Source of the DNA: Prochlorococcus sp. AG-402-I21
GTDB lineage: Bacteria > Cyanobacteriota > Cyanobacteriia > PCC-6307 > Cyanobiaceae
DNA length: 64,000 bases
Direction: 5' to 3'
Assembly: GCA_003216955.1 (NCBI GenBank)
Contig: QCHZ01000003.1
Location: 124,001 to 188,000, forward strand
Shown here piece by piece: positions 47,335 through 59,753 of the stretch. Numbering within the stretch: the first letter of the stretch is position 1; each line of letters opens with the position of its first letter. The notes beneath the pieces are model-generated. The model was not told where the DNA came from. It was given only the letters and a program-made list of their open reading frames with translations, and did no database searches. Position numbers and translations under genes: made by a program.

Positions 47335-48402
47335 ATGGCAATTGTGTCTTCAATTACTAATCATTCGCCTCTTCCTAATGATAAAGGAGAGGAAAGATTG
47401 GTTTCTTCAAATCTTTTAAAGGATGAGCTTAAATTATCTAAGCAAGATTCACTTAGGCCTAAATCTTTTGATGAATTTGTAGGTCAAGCTGAGTTAAAGA
47501 AAGTCCTTGAAATCTCAGTTAAAGCATCAGTGAAAAGAGGGGAAGCACTAGATCATTTAATGCTTTATGGGCCCCCTGGATTGGGAAAAACAACAATGGC
47601 CCTGGTGATTTCGGAGGAATTGGGAGTTAAAGCTAGAATGACCAGCGCCCCTGCACTTGAACGACCAAGGGATATTGTTGGATTATTAATCAATATGCAG
47701 CCTCGTGAATTGATTTTTGTTGATGAGATTCACAGACTTAATCGAATATCACAGGAACTGTTGTATCCAGCTATGGAAGATAGAAGGTTGGATTTAACTG
47801 TAGGGAAAGGCACTTCCTCCAGAATGCGATCAATCGAACTCCCCCCTTTCACCTTAGTGGGCGCAACTACAAAGCCAGCAGCGTTAAGTTCCCCAATGAG
47901 AGATCGTTTTGGTATAACTCAGCGACTAGATTTTTATACTTATTCGGATCTTCAAAACATAATCAAAAGATCTGCAAATCTTATAAATTTATCGATTACA
48001 GAAGAAGCATCTCAGCAATTAGCTAGAAGAAGTCGAGGTACTCCCAGAATTGCAAATCGGCTTATTCGAAGAGTGAGAGATTATGCAGAAGTTCATTCCT
48101 CTTCCAACATCATTGATGTTCAAGTTGTTAAGGATGCACTTGATCTACATCGGGTAGATCAAAGAGGGCTAGATGCCACAGATAGAAGTTATTTAGGCTT
48201 GCTGGTGAATCAATATCAAGGCGGACCAGTAGGACTTGAAACTTTGGCTGCTGCACTTGGAGAAGATCCAACTACTCTTGAAACTGTAGTTGAACCTTAT
48301 TTAATGCAAATTGGTTTTTTACAAAGAACCGCTAGGGGAAGGGTTGTTACTCCAGCAGCTGAAAAATATTATCTGCTGTCTTCACCGAATAAAATTTGCT
48401 AA
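47335..48402 (+). CDS. ruvB: Holliday junction branch migration helicase RuvB
   Basis: The protein has 355 residues from the ATG at 47335 ([10 protein letters not shown]). The open frame reaches back to 47179 but that part overlaps smpB antisense and is not RuvB-like. Walker A is '[15 protein letters not shown]', Walker B '[10 protein letters not shown]', sensor '[20 protein letters not shown]', and '[18 protein letters not shown]' lies in the lid. The C-terminal winged helix ('[16 protein letters not shown]') is intact. It forms the RuvAB motor. Confidence 0.97.
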   Translation: MAIVSSITNHSPLPNDKGEERLVSSNLLKDELKLSKQDSLRPKSFDEFVGQAELKKVLEISVKASVKRGEALDHLMLYGPPGLGKTTMALVISEELGVKARMTSAPALERPRDIVGLLINMQPRELIFVDEIHRLNRISQELLYPAMEDRRLDLTVGKGTSSRMRSIELPPFTLVGATTKPAALSSPMRDRFGITQRLDFYTYSDLQNIIKRSANLINLSITEEASQQLARRSRGTPRIANRLIRRVRDYAEVHSSSNIIDVQVVKDALDLHRVDQRGLDATDRSYLGLLVNQYQGGPVGLETLAAALGEDPTTLETVVEPYLMQIGFLQRTARGRVVTPAAEKYYLLSSPNKIC

Positions 48403-49184
48403 TGATCAATATAGGAGTTGTCAAAGTATTGCTATTAATTTCTATCGTTTTTGTACCTTTTTCGTCTCAAGCTAAGGCGTCCCCAAAGTTTTTATTTGAG
48501 AAAGCGCTTCAAGAAAGTAATGATGGTGATTTCGTTCAAGCTGAAAAAGATTGGAGTTTTTACTTAAATGAAAATCCAGATGATGCTGCTGCCTTAAGTA
48601 ATAGAGGCAATATTCGTCTTGCTCTTGGCGATCCTGAAGGAGCTATAAAAGATCAAACTATGGCCATTGAAATTTCGCCTGAAGATTTAGATCCTTACCT
48701 AAATAGAGGAATAGCTGAAGAAGCTTTGCAGCTGTGGGAAGACGCTAGTAATGATTACAAACATGTTCTAAAGAATAATCCCAAAGATGTTTCAGCTTTA
48801 TATAACTTGGGTAATGTTATGGGCTCTTTGGATAATTGGATTGAAGCGAAGACTTTGTTTGCACAAGCTGCCTCTTCAAATAATGCCATTGCTATGGCTA
48901 GGTCGAGTGAGGCGCTTGCGATTTATCAATTGGGCGATCTAGAACTCGCTGAAAAGAAAATTAGATTATTAATTCTTAAATATCCTTTATTTGCAGATGC
49001 TAGAGCAGCACTAAGTGCGCTTCTATGGTCTAAAGGCTTCACCGGTGAAGCTGAAAGTAATTGGGCTGCAGCTGCTGGACTAGATATTCGATACCGTGAG
49101 AAAGATTGGTTGTTGAATATTCGTCGTTGGCCTCCAAAACCTACAAATGATTTGATTGCATTTCTTGCTCTGGAGGAGAGATGA
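48402..49184 (+). CDS. Exported TPR-repeat protein
   Basis: The protein has 260 residues from the ATG overlapping the ruvB stop (TAATG). Residues 1-26 ('VVKVLLLISIVFVPFSSQAKA') form a Sec signal peptide. About four to five TPRs follow ('AAALSNRGNIRLALGDPEGAIKDQ' style). It is unrelated in the N-terminus to the 30.9-36.2 kb TPR family. It overlaps the amidohydrolase gene (ATGA). Its place is the periplasm or thylakoid lumen; partner unknown. Confidence 0.8.
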   Translation: MINIGVVKVLLLISIVFVPFSSQAKASPKFLFEKALQESNDGDFVQAEKDWSFYLNENPDDAAALSNRGNIRLALGDPEGAIKDQTMAIEISPEDLDPYLNRGIAEEALQLWEDASNDYKHVLKNNPKDVSALYNLGNVMGSLDNWIEAKTLFAQAASSNNAIAMARSSEALAIYQLGDLELAEKKIRLLILKYPLFADARAALSALLWSKGFTGEAESNWAAAAGLDIRYREKDWLLNIRRWPPKPTNDLIAFLALEER

Positions 49185-50365
49185 AAAACTTAGAAAAAAA
49201 AATTGAGTACCTGTCCAAGGAGATACTTCCAGATTTGATTCAATTACGCCGCCATCTGCATGCGCATCCAGAGTTAAGTGGTCAAGAGTATCAAACTGCT
49301 GCTCTTGTTGCCGGGGAGCTTAGAAAATTAGGTTGGGAAGTAAAAGAGGCAGTTGGTAAAACGGGCGTCGTTGGTGAAATGGGTAATAAAAGTGGACCAG
49401 TCATTGGATTACGAGTTGATATGGATGCTTTGCCAATTGAGGAGAGAACAGGTTTGGATTATTCTTCTTCAACCCAAGGCTTGATGCATGCATGTGGTCA
49501 TGATCTGCATACTTGTGTCGGTTTGGGAGTGGCAAAAGTATTAGCAAGCAATGAATTTACAACTTCTCGAATTCGAATCATTTTTCAACCTGCCGAGGAG
49601 ATTGCTCAAGGTGCAAATTGGATGAGAGCTGAAAAGGTACTAGATGAAGTGCAAGCTCTCTTTGGTGTTCATGTGTATCCAGATTTACCAGTTGGAAAAA
49701 TCGGAGTAAGAAGTGGTACTTTTACTGCTGCAGCTGCTGAATTGGAAATAGATATTGTTGGTAATGGAGGGCATGGAGCTAGACCGCATGAAGGAGTAGA
49801 CCCGATTTGGATTTCTGCAAAAATTATTAGCGGTCTTCAAGAAGCAATTAGTAGACGTTTAAATGCACTTAAGCCAGTAGTTATTAGTTTTGGAAAAATT
49901 TCTGGAGGGAATGCTTTTAATATTATTGCTGAGAGGGTTAAACTTCTAGGGACAGTAAGGTGTCTTGATAACAAGCTTTATGAAAAATTGCCTCAATGGA
50001 TTGAGACAATAGTACAAAATATAGCCTCAAATTATGGTGCTCAGGCTAATATCAAATTCAAGTCAATCGCACCTCCAGTTTATAACAATCCAGAGTTGAC
50101 TAATTTGTTATCTAATTCTGCAAAGAATTTTATAGATGAAGAAGATGTTGTCTATTTAGAAAATCCTTCATTAGGTGCTGAAGATTTTGCTTTCTTTTTG
50201 CAAGATGTGCCAGGTACGATGTTTCGATTAGGAGTTGCTGGAGATAAAGGATGTGCTCCCTTGCATAGTGGTCATTTTTCTTTGGATGAAAGAAGTCTGG
50301 AATTAGGAATAAAAATTTTGACTCACACAATAGTCATGGCGACTAAAAACCCTCAACATATTTAG
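49181..50365 (+). CDS. M20D-family amidohydrolase (N-acyl amino acid hydrolase type)
   Basis: The protein has 394 residues. Metal-binding motifs of the IAA-amino acid/hippurate hydrolase family are present: 'RRHLHAHPELSGQEYQTA', 'LRVDMDALPIEE', 'MHACGHDLHTCVGLGVA', 'FQPAEEIAQGA' and 'SLGAEDFAFFLQDVPG'. It removes acyl groups from amino acids or hydrolyses related amides; the natural substrate is unknown. It is coupled by ATGA overlap to the upstream TPR gene. Confidence 0.92.
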   Translation: MKNLEKKIEYLSKEILPDLIQLRRHLHAHPELSGQEYQTAALVAGELRKLGWEVKEAVGKTGVVGEMGNKSGPVIGLRVDMDALPIEERTGLDYSSSTQGLMHACGHDLHTCVGLGVAKVLASNEFTTSRIRIIFQPAEEIAQGANWMRAEKVLDEVQALFGVHVYPDLPVGKIGVRSGTFTAAAAELEIDIVGNGGHGARPHEGVDPIWISAKIISGLQEAISRRLNALKPVVISFGKISGGNAFNIIAERVKLLGTVRCLDNKLYEKLPQWIETIVQNIASNYGAQANIKFKSIAPPVYNNPELTNLLSNSAKNFIDEEDVVYLENPSLGAEDFAFFLQDVPGTMFRLGVAGDKGCAPLHSGHFSLDERSLELGIKILTHTIVMATKNPQHI

Positions 50366-50377
50366 TTGCTTAATTTC

Positions 50378-50599
50378 ATGAAAAGATTAGGTAACCCATT
50401 GATATCAATTTCGGCTCCTTTGCTAATTTCTATAGCAATAATTAGCTTTGCGCATAGAGATGGAAAAGGGAAAATCCAAGTTATACCTGCTTTAGTAGTT
50501 GGAACTTGTTTTGTTTTAAATGGAGCGGTAAGAAGATTTAGACGTCGCCGAATGTTGTTTCTTGAGATTAAAAAGGATATGAATGATAAAAACTTTTAA
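50378..50599 (+). CDS. Small membrane protein, unknown
   Basis: The protein has 73 residues from ATG 50378 (a TTG at 50366 abuts the previous stop). Two hydrophobic stretches (about 7-26 and 36-52) are followed by an Arg-rich cytoplasmic cluster 'RRFRRRRM', giving a two-helix hairpin. I do not assign a family; small proteins like this are conserved in picocyanobacteria. It is probably the last gene of the ruvB-TPR-amidohydrolase unit. Confidence 0.6.
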   Translation: MKRLGNPLISISAPLLISIAIISFAHRDGKGKIQVIPALVVGTCFVLNGAVRRFRRRRMLFLEIKKDMNDKNF

Positions 50600-50663
50600 T
50601 TCGCGAATTTTTTATCTATAAAAACTTTAGGGTTTAATTGGTGATTTCGAGCTAATTTGTAAT

Positions 50664-50755
50664 TATCACTAGGGGTGCCATATTGCTTTGCTATGTGGCT
50701 GAGATCACACCCTCTGAACCTGATCTGGTTTGAACCAGCGTAAGGAAAGTGAAAT
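50664..50755 (+). ncRNA. TPP riboswitch (THI element) controlling thiC
   Basis: The conserved blocks are in order: 'ACTAGGGGTGCC' (50668-50679), 'GCTGAGATCACACCC' (50698-50712), 'TGAACCTGATCTGG' (50715-50728) and 'CCAGCGTAAGGAAAGTG' (50735-50751). This is the standard thi-box that binds thiamine pyrophosphate. The variable P3 arm is short. The ATG of thiC is 52 nt downstream, so control is probably over translation or early termination by TPP excess. Confidence 0.95.
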
Positions 50756-50804
50756 CTTGTGATCTTTGCATATTGCTCCCTTTGTTTATTCAATAGCTTT
50801 TTAG

Positions 50805-52230
<1,426 letters not shown>

Positions 52231-52260
52231 AATCGGATTAACTATGTAAAATAGTTGATT

Positions 52261-54273
52261 TTATTTGTTGAGAAGATTTCTAGACTTCTCTACTACGTTT
52301 TCAACTGTAAATCCAAATTTTTGCATGCATAATCCACCTGGAGCAGAGGCTCCAAAGCTATTCATAGTTACGCTGTCACCGTCAAGACCAATATATTTAT
52401 GCCATCCAAAGCTCTCTGCAGCTTCAACTACTAGACGCTTTCTGATGTTAGAAGGTAAAACTTTTTCTTTATAACTTTCGCTTTGTTCTTCAAAAAGTTC
52501 TACACATGGCATAGAAACAACTCGCACTTTTTTACCTTCTGAAGATAGTTTTTTCGCTGCTTGCACACATAAATCAAGTTCAGTTCCTGTTCCAATAAGT
52601 ATTAGGTCAGGTCTCCCATCGCAATCTTCAAGTACGTATCCGCCTAGAGCTACTTTTTCTAGGGATGAATTTTGCTGATTGACCATGCCCTGCCTGCTGA
52701 GGCATAAAGAACTTGGTCTTTTGCGGTTTTGTATTGCAACTTTATATGCTCCACTGGTTTCATTGCCATCTCCTGGACGGAAAACTAGCATATTTGGCAT
52801 TGCTCTTAATGATGGAATGGTTTCTATTGGTTGATGTGTTGGTCCATCCTCACCAACACCTATGGAATCGTGGGTTAAAACATAAATAACACCAAGCTCA
52901 CTTAGCGCGGAAAGACGCATCGAACCTCGCATGTAGTCTGCGAACACTAAGAATGTTCCTCCATATGGGATTAGACCACTATCGTGGTATGCAATACCAT
53001 TCAAGATGGCTGCCATAGCATGTTCTCTGACGCCAAAATGTAAATAACGTTTTTCAGGACTTTCATGTTGAAAAGATCCAGTCTCACCTTTGATATCTGT
53101 GTAATTTGAATGAGTTAAATCCGCAGAACCACCTATTAATTCAGGAACATTAGGTCCCAGAGCACCCAAACATATTTGAGAATGTTTTCTTGTGGCAAGA
53201 CCCTTGTCATCAGCAGTATATGAAGGCAAATCTTTGTCCCAACCTTCAGGAAGCTCCCCTCTCAGCATTCTTTCAAATTCAGAAGCTTCTGCAGGATACT
53301 TTTCTCTGTAATCCGCAAGTGTTTGATTCCAGTTGGCCTCCAGTTGTGATCCTCTCTCAATAGCTTGACGGTATTGATCGTAAGCATCTTGAGGAATTTC
53401 AAAAGGTTTATATGACCAATCAAGTTCTTTCCTTGTAAGTTCGGCCTCTTCTTCTCCTAGAGCTGCTCCATGGATCCCAGCTGTATCACTCTTATTTGGA
53501 GAACCGAATCCGATGGTTGTCGTAATTTTTATAATTGAAGGCTTATCGGTAACTGCTTTTGCTTTTTCTATAGCTTTAGAGATGCCTTCAACATCTGTAT
53601 TTCCATGAGGTATTTCTTGAACATGCCAACCATAGGCTTCATATCTCTTTAATACATCTTCTGTGAAAGATACATCTGTTCTACCATCAATTGTGATGCT
53701 GTTGTCGTCGTATAGAGCGATTAATTTTCCAAGCTTCAGATGACCAGCAAGAGAACAAGCTTCTGAAGCTATTCCTTCTTGATTACACCCATCACCCATA
53801 ATTACGTATGTGTAATGGTCTACAACTGTTGAATCAGGTTTATTGAATTTGGCTGATAAATGCGCTTCAGCTATTGCAAGTCCCACCGCATTTGAAATGC
53901 CAGCTCCCAATGGCCCAGCAGTTACTTCTACCCCCGGTGTCTCGAAGGTTTCTGGATGACCAGGAGTTTTTGCACCCCATTGTCGGAATTGTTTTATGTC
54001 CTCCATCGTTACAGAGTCGTAGCCAGTTAAATGCAATAGTGCATACAACAACATGCATCCATGCCCTGCAGAAAGAACGAATCTGTCTCGGTTAAACCAT
54101 TTCGGATTTTTTGGATTATGACGAAGATGTTTGTCCCATAATGCGTAACCCATCGGTGCGCAACCCATGGGAAGTCCCGGGTGACCACTGTTTGATTTGT
54201 TAACTGCGTCAACTGCAAGCATTCTGATGCTATTGATGCATAGAGTGTCTAGAGAATTAGTCAGGGCAACCAT
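52261..54273 (-). CDS. tkt: Transketolase
   Basis: The protein has 670 residues. It moves two-carbon units in the Calvin-Benson and pentose phosphate pathways with thiamine diphosphate. N-terminal 'SGHPGLPMG' and '[14 protein letters not shown]', the ThDP/Mg motif '[20 protein letters not shown]' with '[10 protein letters not shown]', and the transketolase motif '[20 protein letters not shown]' are intact. It is convergent with thiC, whose pathway makes its cofactor. Confidence 0.98.
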   Translation of the reverse strand: MVALTNSLDTLCINSIRMLAVDAVNKSNSGHPGLPMGCAPMGYALWDKHLRHNPKNPKWFNRDRFVLSAGHGCMLLYALLHLTGYDSVTMEDIKQFRQWGAKTPGHPETFETPGVEVTAGPLGAGISNAVGLAIAEAHLSAKFNKPDSTVVDHYTYVIMGDGCNQEGIASEACSLAGHLKLGKLIALYDDNSITIDGRTDVSFTEDVLKRYEAYGWHVQEIPHGNTDVEGISKAIEKAKAVTDKPSIIKITTTIGFGSPNKSDTAGIHGAALGEEEAELTRKELDWSYKPFEIPQDAYDQYRQAIERGSQLEANWNQTLADYREKYPAEASEFERMLRGELPEGWDKDLPSYTADDKGLATRKHSQICLGALGPNVPELIGGSADLTHSNYTDIKGETGSFQHESPEKRYLHFGVREHAMAAILNGIAYHDSGLIPYGGTFLVFADYMRGSMRLSALSELGVIYVLTHDSIGVGEDGPTHQPIETIPSLRAMPNMLVFRPGDGNETSGAYKVAIQNRKRPSSLCLSRQGMVNQQNSSLEKVALGGYVLEDCDGRPDLILIGTGTELDLCVQAAKKLSSEGKKVRVVSMPCVELFEEQSESYKEKVLPSNIRKRLVVEAAESFGWHKYIGLDGDSVTMNSFGASAPGGLCMQKFGFTVENVVEKSRNLLNK

Positions 54274-54321
54274 TTGTATTTAGTGAAAAAAATTTTAAGT
54301 GGACAGTGAAGACGAAATTGA

Positions 54322-55569
54322 TTAGATCATTTGTCGAAAAGCTAGACAGACATTGTGACCGCCAAATCCGAAAGAGTTAGATAGTACGACGCCTAAATTC
54401 TTTTCTCTTGCTTTGTTGGGAACATAATCAAGATCACAATTTGGGTCGGGATTGGAATAGTTAATTGTTGGCGGGATTATTTCATGTTTTATTGCTAAAA
54501 CACAAGCAACGGCTTCTATTCCACCTGAACCTCCCAACAAATGGCCCGTCATGGATTTAGTTGAGCTCGTGGGAACTTGGAACGCATGATTGCCTAATGC
54601 AGTTTTAATTGCCGAAGTTTCATTACTATCATTTGCAGGAGTACTGGTACCATGAGCATTGATGTAATCGACTTGCTCAGGATTAATTTTCCCATCCTTT
54701 AATGCGAGTTTCATGGCTTCTGCACCTCCTACTCCTCCTGGCGTAGGAGATGTGATGTGATGTGCATCACATGTGGTCCCATAACCAATTATTTCTGCAT
54801 GGATTGTTGCGTCTCTTTTTAAGGCATGGTCAAGAGTTTCTAAAATTAAAACTCCTGCTCCTTCTCCAATAACGAATCCATCTCTTTCAGAATCAAATGG
54901 TCTACTTGCTGTCGATGGATCGTCATTCCTAAATGATAGGGCCTTCGCACTCGCAAAACCTGCCACCCCTAGAGGAGTGATACTTGCTTCTGCTCCACCA
55001 CATACCATTGCATCTGCCTTACCTAATTGGAGGAGTCTGAATGCATCACCAATAGCATTTGATCCTGCGGCACAAGCAGTTGAAACTGCTGAACTTGGAC
55101 CTTTAGCGCCAAGTGCAATTGCAGCAAGACCAGTAGCCATGTTTGGAATCATCATGGGGACGGTAAATGGACTGACTCGACTAGCTCCTTTGTTGCTTAA
55201 AACATGTGCTTGAGTTTCCATCGTTAGTAATCCGCCCACTCCAGATCCAATAATCACTCCAATTCTTGCAGAATTTGAATCGTCAATTATTAGACCTGAA
55301 TGATTCAGGGCTTCTTTAGCGGCAATGACTCCAAATTTTGAGAAACGATCCCATCTTTTGGACTCTTTTGGCTCTAATATCCCTTTTGGGTCAAAACTTT
55401 TTACCTCTGCTGCAAATCTGCAGGCATGGGATGAGGCATCAAAGAGAGTTATTTGATCTACCCCATTTTGACCAGATTGAAGGCCTTTGAGATAACTTGT
55501 TAGGTTATTGCCAATGGGAGTAATGGCACCAAGACCTGTAATAACAACTCGATGGAGTTTCTCCATCAT
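54322..55569 (-). CDS. fabF: 3-oxoacyl-ACP synthase II (KAS II)
   Basis: The protein has 415 residues. It elongates acyl-ACP with malonyl-ACP. The active Cys lies in 'STACAAGSNAIGDAF' (about 166), and the His residues in 'NAHGTSTPAND' and 'STKSMTGHLLGGSG'. The first of two adjacent ATGs (55569) follows GAGG by 5 nt. acpP is 7 nt upstream on the same strand, the usual fab pairing. tkt follows 48 nt downstream. Confidence 0.97.
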   Translation of the reverse strand: MMEKLHRVVITGLGAITPIGNNLTSYLKGLQSGQNGVDQITLFDASSHACRFAAEVKSFDPKGILEPKESKRWDRFSKFGVIAAKEALNHSGLIIDDSNSARIGVIIGSGVGGLLTMETQAHVLSNKGASRVSPFTVPMMIPNMATGLAAIALGAKGPSSAVSTACAAGSNAIGDAFRLLQLGKADAMVCGGAEASITPLGVAGFASAKALSFRNDDPSTASRPFDSERDGFVIGEGAGVLILETLDHALKRDATIHAEIIGYGTTCDAHHITSPTPGGVGGAEAMKLALKDGKINPEQVDYINAHGTSTPANDSNETSAIKTALGNHAFQVPTSSTKSMTGHLLGGSGGIEAVACVLAIKHEIIPPTINYSNPDPNCDLDYVPNKAREKNLGVVLSNSFGFGGHNVCLAFRQMI

Positions 55570-55576
55570 TTAAACC

Positions 55577-55819
55577 TCAAGACTGTTTTTCTTCGATGTA
55601 TTTGACTGCATCCCCGACAGTGGCAATGCCTTCTGCAGCTTCGTCAGGGATTTCTATGTCAAATGCTTCTTCGAGAGCCATCACTAATTCGACAGTATCG
55701 AGAGAGTCTGCACCGAGATCGTTTTGGAAATTTGAATCCGGTTTTACTTCACCGGCTTCAACGCTAAGTTGTTCTGCGACAATAGAACGAACTTTTTCAA
55801 GGATTGCTTCCTGGGACAT
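55577..55819 (-). CDS. acpP: Acyl carrier protein
   Basis: The protein has 80 residues from the ATG at 55819 ([10 protein letters not shown]); the frame back to 55843 adds a non-family 'MEVRSKKV'. The phosphopantetheine site is Ser39 in '[11 protein letters not shown]'. It carries growing fatty acyl chains and feeds fabF directly downstream. The divergent psaC lies 136 nt away. Confidence 0.97.
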   Translation of the reverse strand: MSQEAILEKVRSIVAEQLSVEAGEVKPDSNFQNDLGADSLDTVELVMALEEAFDIEIPDEAAEGIATVGDAVKYIEEKQS

Positions 55820-55907
55820 AACCTTCTTAGACCTGACTTCCAATCTTACGGGTTAGAGTGTCGAGTTAACAAAAGTGACGGCATTGCAACTATTTTTTTT
55901 TATGTAG

Positions 55908-56201
<294 letters not shown>

Positions 56202-56268
56202 AAATTAGTATTTTTCATAACGAACGTTTATTTTATATTTAAATAATTTGTGACATTAATTAAAATAT

Positions 56269-58173
56269 ATGTGTGGCATATTTGCTGTTATCGGATCTAG
56301 AGAAGTCTCTTCTTTACTTATAGATGGATTAAGAAAGTTGGAATATCGTGGATATGATTCAGCAGGGATAGCAACAATTGAAAATTTAAATAACGATCAA
56401 ATTGGACAATTAAATGTCAAAAAATCAAAAGGAAAGCTGAAAAATTTATCAAATTTAATTAAACAGAATACTCCAAAAGGTCATGTAGGTGTTGGTCACA
56501 CTAGGTGGGCTACTCATGGTAAGCCCGACGAAATAAATGCTCATCCCCATCTTGATTCATCAGGACAAATTGCAGTTGTGCAAAACGGGATTATTGAAAA
56601 TTATAGAGATTTGGCTAGAGACCTTAAACTTAAAGGAATTAAATTTACCTCCGAAACTGATACTGAGATAATTCCACATTTAATTGGGCTAGAAATTGAG
56701 AACTCTTTGGCTAATGGACTTTCCCAGAATGAACAAACATTATTAAGAGCTGTTCAAAAGGTGGTGACTTTGTTAGAGGGGACTTATGCCATAGCTGTGA
56801 TTTGGTCTAAGGCACCTAATGCTCTTGTCGTAGCAAGTGGACATGCACCATTAGTGCTTGGTTTTGGTGAAGGAGAGTTTTTTTGTGCAAGTGATACGCC
56901 AGCATTGGTTGGATTTACGCGTACATTTTTACCTTTGAGGGATCATGAAATTGCACTTTTAACTCCTTTAGGGATTGAACTTTATGATGATGATGGGAAT
57001 AGGCAACACAGAGCACCATCTCTTTTAGAAGGCACTGAACTTTTTGCAGATAAAAGAAATTTCCGCCATTTCATGCTCAAAGAAATTTATGAGCAGCCTG
57101 AGACAGCACAACTATGGATAGATAGATTTTTGCCTATTGATTTGCCTTCACAGAATTCAGTGGCTTTGCCGATTTCGAAATCTATCCTTGATAAGATTGA
57201 ACAAATACAAATACTCGCCTGCGGTACTAGCAGACATGCAGGTATGGTTGGTGCTTATTTGTTGGAACAGTTTGCCGGAATTCCAACAAAGGTATATTTC
57301 GCAAGTGAATTTCGCTATGCCCCTCCCCCCCTTTCCCCTAACACTTTGACAATAGGAGTAAGTCAATCTGGCGAGACTGCAGATACCTTGGCGGCACTAA
57401 GGATGGAAAAGGAGAGAAGAGATTCGATTGACGATGATAATTTTTCTTTTCATCAATTAGGAATTATTAATAGAGTTGAAAGCTCATTAGGTCGCGAACT
57501 TGATAATGTTATTGATATCGGATCAGGCATTGAAATAGGTGTTGCAGCAACCAAAACTTTTCTTGGTCAAATGTTGGCTTTTTATGGATTGACACTTTTA
57601 TTTGCCTCTCATAGACAATCAAGAACCCCTCAAGAAATTTTAAATCTCTCTAATGATTTGAAATTAATTCCGAAACAGTTAACTGATCTAATAAAAAAAC
57701 ATGATTCTGTCTCTAAGGAAATAGCACATATGTTTGTTGAAACTAAGGATGTAATTTTCTTAGGTAGAGGAATAAATTATCCTATTGCATTGGAAGGCGC
57801 TCTTAAACTCAAGGAAATAAGTTACATCCATGCTCAAGGTTATCCAGCAGGAGAGCTAAAACATGGACCAATTGCATTGTTAGATCAACATGTTCCAGTG
57901 GTGTCAATAGCTATTCCTGGTGTCGTATATGAAAAGGTTCTAAGTAACTCGCAAGAGGCTAAAGCCAGAGATGCACGTCTAATTGGAGTTTCGACATATG
58001 GACCGGAATCAGATATCTTTGATGAATTATTTACTATTCCGGACGTTAGTGAATGGGTTAGTCCACTTTTGACCGTTGTACCTTTACAGCTATTCAGTTA
58101 TCACATAGCTGCTCATAAAGGTTTAGATGTTGATCAGCCTCGAAATTTAGCAAAAAGTGTAACTGTGGAATAA
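56269..58173 (+). CDS. glmS: Glutamine-fructose-6-phosphate aminotransferase
   Basis: The protein has 634 residues. It makes glucosamine-6-phosphate for peptidoglycan and LPS. The glutaminase nucleophile Cys2 starts 'MCGIFAVIG', with 'HTRWATHGKP' and 'NGIIENYRDL' in the same domain. Two SIS domains follow (about 300-630) with 'CGTSRHAG', 'SQSGETADTLAAL' and the end 'DQPRNLAKSVTVE'. No glmS ribozyme sequence is evident in the 67-nt leader. Confidence 0.97.
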   Translation: MCGIFAVIGSREVSSLLIDGLRKLEYRGYDSAGIATIENLNNDQIGQLNVKKSKGKLKNLSNLIKQNTPKGHVGVGHTRWATHGKPDEINAHPHLDSSGQIAVVQNGIIENYRDLARDLKLKGIKFTSETDTEIIPHLIGLEIENSLANGLSQNEQTLLRAVQKVVTLLEGTYAIAVIWSKAPNALVVASGHAPLVLGFGEGEFFCASDTPALVGFTRTFLPLRDHEIALLTPLGIELYDDDGNRQHRAPSLLEGTELFADKRNFRHFMLKEIYEQPETAQLWIDRFLPIDLPSQNSVALPISKSILDKIEQIQILACGTSRHAGMVGAYLLEQFAGIPTKVYFASEFRYAPPPLSPNTLTIGVSQSGETADTLAALRMEKERRDSIDDDNFSFHQLGIINRVESSLGRELDNVIDIGSGIEIGVAATKTFLGQMLAFYGLTLLFASHRQSRTPQEILNLSNDLKLIPKQLTDLIKKHDSVSKEIAHMFVETKDVIFLGRGINYPIALEGALKLKEISYIHAQGYPAGELKHGPIALLDQHVPVVSIAIPGVVYEKVLSNSQEAKARDARLIGVSTYGPESDIFDELFTIPDVSEWVSPLLTVVPLQLFSYHIAAHKGLDVDQPRNLAKSVTVE

Positions 58174-58218
58174 AAATTTTAAAGTTATCAATAACTTTAT
58201 TGAACCCTTTTTAACTAA

Positions 58219-58253
58219 TTTAGTTAATAAACTATAGTTTTTTATTAACTAAA
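58219..58253. terminator. Inverted repeat spanning the manC stop (glmS/manC convergent)
   Basis: TTTAGTTAATAAA (58219-58231) pairs with TTTATTAACTAAA (58241-58253), 13 bp perfect, 9-nt loop that begins with the manC stop. A smaller AAAGTTAT/ATAACTTT hairpin (58181-58198) lies just after the glmS stop. It is suited to terminate both genes; no long T-tract is present. Confidence 0.6.
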
Positions 58254-59701
58254 TTATTAATTCTTCCATAGGAATCTTCAAAACGAATGATATCTTCTTC
58301 ATCTAGATATGTCCCACTTTGAACTTCAATAAGCTCAAGCTTAATTTTTCCTGGATTGCTTAACCTATGCTTGCAACCCAATGGAATAAATGTACTTTCA
58401 TTTTGATGTAAAAGTTCTTTTTTTCCATTTTTTTCTATCAATGCTGTTCCATTAACTACAACCCAATGCTCAGCTCTATGATTATGCATTTGTAAAGAAA
58501 GTGATGCATTCGGTTTAACTTCTATTAGCTTTGCTAGCCACCTATCTCCCTCGCCTATTGTCGTGTAATTACCCCACGGCCTATAAATCTTCTGGTGAAT
58601 TTTACCCTCTGGAAATTTTGATGAACTCAAGCTTTTGATTATATTTCCAACATTTTGAGATTGATCTCTACTCGCTACTAATAGAGCATCATTTGTATCT
58701 ACAACTATAAGATTTTCTATCCCTATTCCTACTATTAGACGCTTCTCACTTTTAAAATAACAGTTTTTACTTTTTTCAACTATTACTCTACCATTTATAT
58801 AATTTCCATCATCATTCTTTTGACTAATATCCCATAAAGACTTCCAACTACCTATGTCACTCCATCCTACATTTAAGGGAAGAACAGTTCCTAATTTTGT
58901 TTTTTCCATAACTGCGATATCTAAAGATACTTTTGGACATTTCTTGAAGGATTCTGGCTCTAATCGTAGAAAATCAAGATCTTCTACATCTTTTTCAATA
59001 GCAATTTTGCAATAATGAATTATTTCGGGAGAGAATTTTTTTAATTCATCTATTATTGAACTCGCTTTAAAAAGAAACATTCCACTATTCCAAGTATAGC
59101 GAGAATTTTTTATTAATTTTTCAGCTATATCCTTATTAGGTTTTTCTATAAATTTGTTTATTTCTAAGCCTATTTCTTGACCTTCTTGATTAGACGATTC
59201 TTTTGCTTCTATATAACCGTAACCAGTTTCAGCACATGTAGGCACTATTCCAAAAGTAACTAGTCTCCCCTGGTTAGCATATGTTTTTGCAGATTGAATT
59301 ACTCTTTTAAACTCGTCGATATTTTCTATTAAATGATCAGCTGCCAAAATCAACAGTAAAGGATCTTTCCCTAAAGAAATTGCTTGAAGAGCAGCAACTG
59401 CTATTGCTGGAGCCGTATTACGACCGATTGGTTCAAGAATAATTGCCTGGGGATTAGTATTTATCTCTCTAAATTGCTCTGCAACTATAAATCTATGATC
59501 CTCATTACATATCAATATCGGTTTTTCAAGTCCTTTTAAACCTAGAAGCCTGTCATAAGTTTTCTGCAAAAGAGTTTTCTTGGTTCGTGAATCCAGTGCT
59601 AGAAATTGTTTAGGGTAACTTTCCCTAGACAGTGGCCACAGTCTTGTTCCTGATCCACCACTAAGAATTACAGGAGTTATTGGATGATCGATTATTTCCA
59701 T
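58232..59701 (-). CDS. manC: Mannose-1-phosphate guanylyltransferase / mannose-6-phosphate isomerase
   Basis: The protein has 489 residues. The nucleotidyltransferase domain (about 1-290) has 'LSGGSGTRLWPLSRESYPKQF', 'EPIGRNTAPAIA' and 'FIEKPNKD'. The C-terminal cupin (type II phosphomannose isomerase, about 380-485) has 'YRPWGNYTTI', 'QMHNHRAEHWVVVNG' and 'IPLGCKHRLSNP'. It makes GDP-mannose, the substrate of Gmd at 12739-13800. Confidence 0.95.
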   Translation of the reverse strand: MEIIDHPITPVILSGGSGTRLWPLSRESYPKQFLALDSRTKKTLLQKTYDRLLGLKGLEKPILICNEDHRFIVAEQFREINTNPQAIILEPIGRNTAPAIAVAALQAISLGKDPLLLILAADHLIENIDEFKRVIQSAKTYANQGRLVTFGIVPTCAETGYGYIEAKESSNQEGQEIGLEINKFIEKPNKDIAEKLIKNSRYTWNSGMFLFKASSIIDELKKFSPEIIHYCKIAIEKDVEDLDFLRLEPESFKKCPKVSLDIAVMEKTKLGTVLPLNVGWSDIGSWKSLWDISQKNDDGNYINGRVIVEKSKNCYFKSEKRLIVGIGIENLIVVDTNDALLVASRDQSQNVGNIIKSLSSSKFPEGKIHQKIYRPWGNYTTIGEGDRWLAKLIEVKPNASLSLQMHNHRAEHWVVVNGTALIEKNGKKELLHQNESTFIPLGCKHRLSNPGKIKLELIEVQSGTYLDEEDIIRFEDSYGRINNLVNKKL

Positions 59702-59753
59702 AGAGAACTTTGTAATCCATGCTTGAAGTTCTGAGTAAAAACCTGAATGATTT

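Noticed and set aside
50596-50793. Minus-strand open frame of 65 codons
   Set aside because: It is antisense to the TPP riboswitch and has no protein-like features.
56202-56268. glmS ribozyme upstream of glmS
   Set aside because: The gap is 67 nt, too short for the ribozyme, and lacks its core.
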